A stretch of DNA of 8,781 bases from Roseivirga sp. UBA7431 (GTDB lineage: Bacteria; Bacteroidota; Bacteroidia; Cytophagales; Cyclobacteriaceae), in contig DLQN01000027.1 of assembly GCA_002477595.1 (NCBI GenBank), forward strand, positions 1 through 8,781, read 5' to 3'. The translations under genes and the position numbers were made by a program. Shown one piece after another: positions 6,479 through 8,781 of this stretch. The notes below the pieces were generated by a model, which saw only the letters and a list, made by a program, of their open reading frames with translations, was not told the origin of the DNA and did no database searches. Position 1 is the stretch's first letter; every line of letters begins with the position of its first letter.

Positions 6479-8125
6479 GTGAGCGACTACAAAAATTCTT
6501 CATATCATATCAAGCTTCCTATTCTATTAACCATCGCAGTCATCGTTGGTATATTGATAGGTTCTGAGTTTGCCGAACCCAAAACGGATAAGAAATACCT
6601 GAGTTCAATTCTGAAATTCCGAGAGCTCTTAGAGTACATTGAAAATGATTATGTCGATTCAGTAGATACAGAAACTCTAATAGAGGAATCCATCGAGAAC
6701 ATGCTGGACAAGTTAGATCCGCATACCATATACATTCCACCAAAAGACAGGGAGCGTGCTGCCTCTCAACTACGTGCTACTTATGACGGTATCGGGGTTG
6801 AATTCAACCTATTACGTGATACACTTTATGTAGTATCACCTCTTCCTGGTGGCCCCTCTGAACAAGCAGGCATTGTGTCTGGAGACAAGATCGTTTCAGT
6901 AGACGGAGAAAACATTGCTGGAATTGGGATGAATAATACGAAGGTGTTCGACATGCTTCGAGGACCTAGAGGATCTAAAGTAGAAGTCGGTGTCGTTCGA
7001 AGAAACGAATCTGAATTATTAGCCTTCGAATTGAAGAGAGGTGCAATCCCTCAATATTCGATAGACGCAAGCTACATGATTGATGGTGAGATGGGTTACA
7101 TCAAAGTCAATCGCTTTGCCGAAACTACTTATGATGAATTCAAAAAAGCACTAACTGAACTTAAGTCACAAGGCATGACCAAGCTCATTCTCGATTTACA
7201 GAACAATACTGGTGGATATATGAGCGCAGCGATAGGCATGAGCAACGAGTTTTTGCCTGCTGGTGAAACAATTGTGAGTCAAAAAGGGCAAAGTGACAAG
7301 TACGACAGTAAAGCACGCGCCACGAATGATGGTATTTTCAAAGAGGGTGCTTTAGTGGTGCTGGTCAACGAAGGAAGTGCTTCTGCTTCTGAGATTGTAG
7401 CAGGTGCTTTGCAGGACAATGATCGTGCACTTATAGTGGGCAGAAGATCTTTCGGTAAAGGACTTGTGCAGTTACCTTTCAACTTGCGTGACGGATCAGA
7501 ACTGCGCATGACAATTGCCAGGTATTATACGCCAAGTGGCCGTTCTATTCAAAAGCCATATGATGATGGTGAAAAGGACTACAACTCTGATTATTATAAT
7601 CGCTATACATCAGGAGAATTATTTGTGAAGGACAGTGTTCAGTTCGATGAAGAATTGTCATATAAAACTACCAATGGACGTACTGTTTACGGGGGAGGTG
7701 GTATCATGCCCGACTATTTTGTGGCCCTCGATACTGCCGACATAAGCGCATATGTGAATAGACTCTCTTCTAGCAATACCATTAGAGAATACACACTTGA
7801 CTACCGAGACAACCACTCTGAATTAAAAGAAATGAGCTTCGAAGATTACCAAGCGAATTTTGAAGTAAGCTCTGAAATGCTAAAAGAGCTCGTACTTCTA
7901 GGCAACAAGAATAATGTTCGATACAGCAAGAGACAATTCGATAAATCTCGAAACCTCTTGAGCTATTTAGTGAAGGCAAGAATCGCAAGAGACCTTTATG
8001 ACGATGATGCGTTCTATAAAATCTATAATGAAACTAACGAGATCTACAGACAAGCCATAGCGCTATTCAGAAACCCCGACCTGCTACAAAACCAGTCAAA
8101 TGGTGTGTTGCTACAAACTCGATGA
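6479..8125 (+). CDS. ctpA: C-terminal processing protease, S41 family, membrane-anchored
   Basis: The 548-residue product is a tail-specific Ser/Lys protease of the Prc/CtpA type acting in the periplasm. A single hydrophobic segment (about 12-28) anchors it or serves as a signal. It is followed by the helical S41 N-terminal region, a PDZ domain at about 100-188 (TYDGIGVEF, GDKIVSVDGENI), and the protease core. The catalytic set is complete: Ser302 in GSASASEI, Lys327 in SFGKG and Gln331, with the same 25- and 4-residue spacings as Prc and B. subtilis CtpB. The last 130 or so residues (about 415-548) are a charged, mainly helical extension beyond the core. Translation starts at GTG: an in-frame TAA lies four codons upstream, and the next ATG (codon 75) would remove the membrane segment. 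AAAGGG sits 5 nt before the GTG. The ctpA symbol denotes the family; the paralogue is not identified. Confidence 0.95.
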   Translation: MSDYKNSSYHIKLPILLTIAVIVGILIGSEFAEPKTDKKYLSSILKFRELLEYIENDYVDSVDTETLIEESIENMLDKLDPHTIYIPPKDRERAASQLRATYDGIGVEFNLLRDTLYVVSPLPGGPSEQAGIVSGDKIVSVDGENIAGIGMNNTKVFDMLRGPRGSKVEVGVVRRNESELLAFELKRGAIPQYSIDASYMIDGEMGYIKVNRFAETTYDEFKKALTELKSQGMTKLILDLQNNTGGYMSAAIGMSNEFLPAGETIVSQKGQSDKYDSKARATNDGIFKEGALVVLVNEGSASASEIVAGALQDNDRALIVGRRSFGKGLVQLPFNLRDGSELRMTIARYYTPSGRSIQKPYDDGEKDYNSDYYNRYTSGELFVKDSVQFDEELSYKTTNGRTVYGGGGIMPDYFVALDTADISAYVNRLSSSNTIREYTLDYRDNHSELKEMSFEDYQANFEVSSEMLKELVLLGNKNNVRYSKRQFDKSRNLLSYLVKARIARDLYDDDAFYKIYNETNEIYRQAIALFRNPDLLQNQSNGVLLQTR

Positions 8126-8189
8126 CCCAAGGCTTTACAAGCATATACCAAAACAGCACGTCAACCGTTTTGTTGAAAAGGTCATTAGA

Positions 8190-8687
8190 ATGAAGAATAT
8201 CTATCTCGCAGTCATGCTATTGTTGTTTCAATCTGCTTTTTCTCAAGCTGAAGAGCAGGAGAAAATCAACAAGGACGTCTGGCTTAATTTTATGCAGGCT
8301 TATCAAGACTTAGATGCCAGTCTTTTCAATGAAATACATACGGGAGAGGTTTTAAGAGTTCCCGCTGATCAGAATATCATTTTAATAGGTCAAGAATATA
8401 AAGACCAAAACTTAGAAACATTCAATAGGTGGAATGCCCAGAAGGTCAAGCAAAGAATTGAATTCAGCTTTATCAAACGCATCCAAAAAGACAACTGGGG
8501 GTATGAGATTGGTATTTATAAGCTAACCCGCTACAATGGAGTAACACCTACCTCGTATTACAGCAAGTTTAATGTGACACTGAAAAAAGTATCCGGTATC
8601 TGGAAGATTCATAGTGACGCAGACACGAATGAAGAAAATACCATTAGCGAAGAAGACTTCCTAAAAGGAAGCCTTCTCAAGTATTAG
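8190..8687 (+). CDS. Secreted NTF2-like (SnoaL/DUF4440-type) protein
   Basis: I start this gene at the ATG at 8190 and not at the earlier in-frame ATG at 8100, because 8190 begins a clear signal peptide (MKNIYLAVMLLLFQSAFS, cleavage near Ser18/Gln19) and the longer version would overlap the protease gene by 26 nt and bury the signal. The mature protein is about 147 residues. It shows the NTF2-like pattern: an N-terminal helix with WLNFMQAYQDLDASLFNEI, a middle region with FNRWNAQKVKQ, strands ending in YYSKFNVTLKK, and the closing VSGIWKIHSDADT. These domains often form dimers with a small-molecule cone or pocket; the activity here is unknown, and catalysis should not be assumed. It sits 64 nt behind the protease gene and may be co-transcribed, since no own promoter box is seen. 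No lipobox is present, so the protein is probably released into the periplasm. Confidence 0.85.
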   Translation: MKNIYLAVMLLLFQSAFSQAEEQEKINKDVWLNFMQAYQDLDASLFNEIHTGEVLRVPADQNIILIGQEYKDQNLETFNRWNAQKVKQRIEFSFIKRIQKDNWGYEIGIYKLTRYNGVTPTSYYSKFNVTLKKVSGIWKIHSDADTNEENTISEEDFLKGSLLKY

Positions 8688-8690
8688 GCA

Positions 8691-8780
8691 CTACTTTTCT
8701 GGAATCAAACTCAAGCCTAAGGCTCTGACATAAGCCTTATACATTTCATACTCTTTTAATAAGACAGCCTCAACTTTCGC
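8691..8780 (-). CDS. C-terminal end of an unidentified gene, truncated by window edge
   Basis: On the minus strand a frame is open from the right edge to a TAG (8693-8691), giving 29 residues that end in RALGLSLIPEK. The composition (KEYEMYKAYVRALGL) is protein-like and helical, and the convergent placement, only 3 bp from the stop codon of the NTF2-like gene, fits a real gene end. There is too little sequence to name it, and a chance open frame of this length cannot be excluded. Confidence 0.55.
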   Translation of the reverse strand, partial: AKVEAVLLKEYEMYKAYVRALGLSLIPEK

Positions 8781-8781
8781 T

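Noticed and set aside
7279..7509. A minus-strand open frame within the protease gene
   Set aside because: It is antisense to the catalytic core, which carries the Ser302/Lys327/Gln331 set, so the plus strand is clearly the coding one.
8149..8175. CAAAAC / GTTTTG inverted repeat between the protease and NTF2-like genes
   Set aside because: The stem is short and AT-rich and is not followed by a T run, so it is not a convincing terminator.
8100..8189. Upstream ATG at 8100 as the start of the NTF2-like gene
   Set aside because: It would overlap the protease gene and place 30 residues ahead of a textbook signal peptide that begins at 8190.
8717..8740. TAAGGCT / AGCCTTA inverted repeat near the right edge
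   Set aside because: It lies inside the partial minus-strand gene and has no T tract; it is probably a coincidence of coding sequence.

Overview
The window reads as chromosomal DNA from a member of the Bacteroidota, probably a marine-type relative of the Cytophagales. Four things point that way: moderately AT-rich DNA; closely packed genes with few strong Shine-Dalgarno sequences; promoter-like TAnnTTTG boxes, the Bacteroidota -7 element; and a set of families (ruvX next to def, a membrane-anchored Ctp protease with a long C-terminal tail, a long AGCS symporter, a DUF427 protein). The taxonomy is inferred from gene content and not from a marker gene. I see no rRNA, tRNA, CRISPR array, insertion sequence or phage gene.

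Layout. (1) 2-691 (+) is the C-terminal part of an uncharacterised protein cut by the window edge, with a conserved Cys/His cluster. (2) 692-856 is non-coding; it holds a possible promoter box and a hand-folded branched RNA candidate. (3) 857-2299 (+) is a tight three-gene unit (1-nt gap, then a 4-nt overlap): a DUF427 protein, a small CxxC/CxxC zinc-ribbon-like protein and a 296-residue protein of unknown function. (4) A strong hairpin at 2303-2324 separates this unit from the convergent AGCS amino-acid:cation symporter (2352-4055, -), which has its own promoter candidate. (5) 6312-4163 (-) is a compact four-gene run: a hemerythrin-like RIC/ScdA-type protein, ruvX, def and a Dabb-domain lipoprotein. 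(6) 6313-6478 is a divergent intergenic region. (7) 6479-8125 (+) encodes an S41 C-terminal processing protease, followed 64 nt later by a secreted NTF2-like protein (8190-8687). (8) A convergent gene on the minus strand enters at the right edge (8691-8780).

Most of the content is ordinary housekeeping: N-terminal deformylation (def), RNA/DNA junction processing (ruvX), envelope proteolysis (Ctp) and amino-acid uptake (AGCS). The parts least explained by known biology are the three-gene unit at 857-2299, the roughly 100-residue extracytoplasmic insert in the symporter, and the RIC-like protein that keeps its di-iron ligands but has lost the N-terminal CC motif. I did not find a convincing new multi-gene defence or mobile system; the candidates are modest and are scored accordingly.
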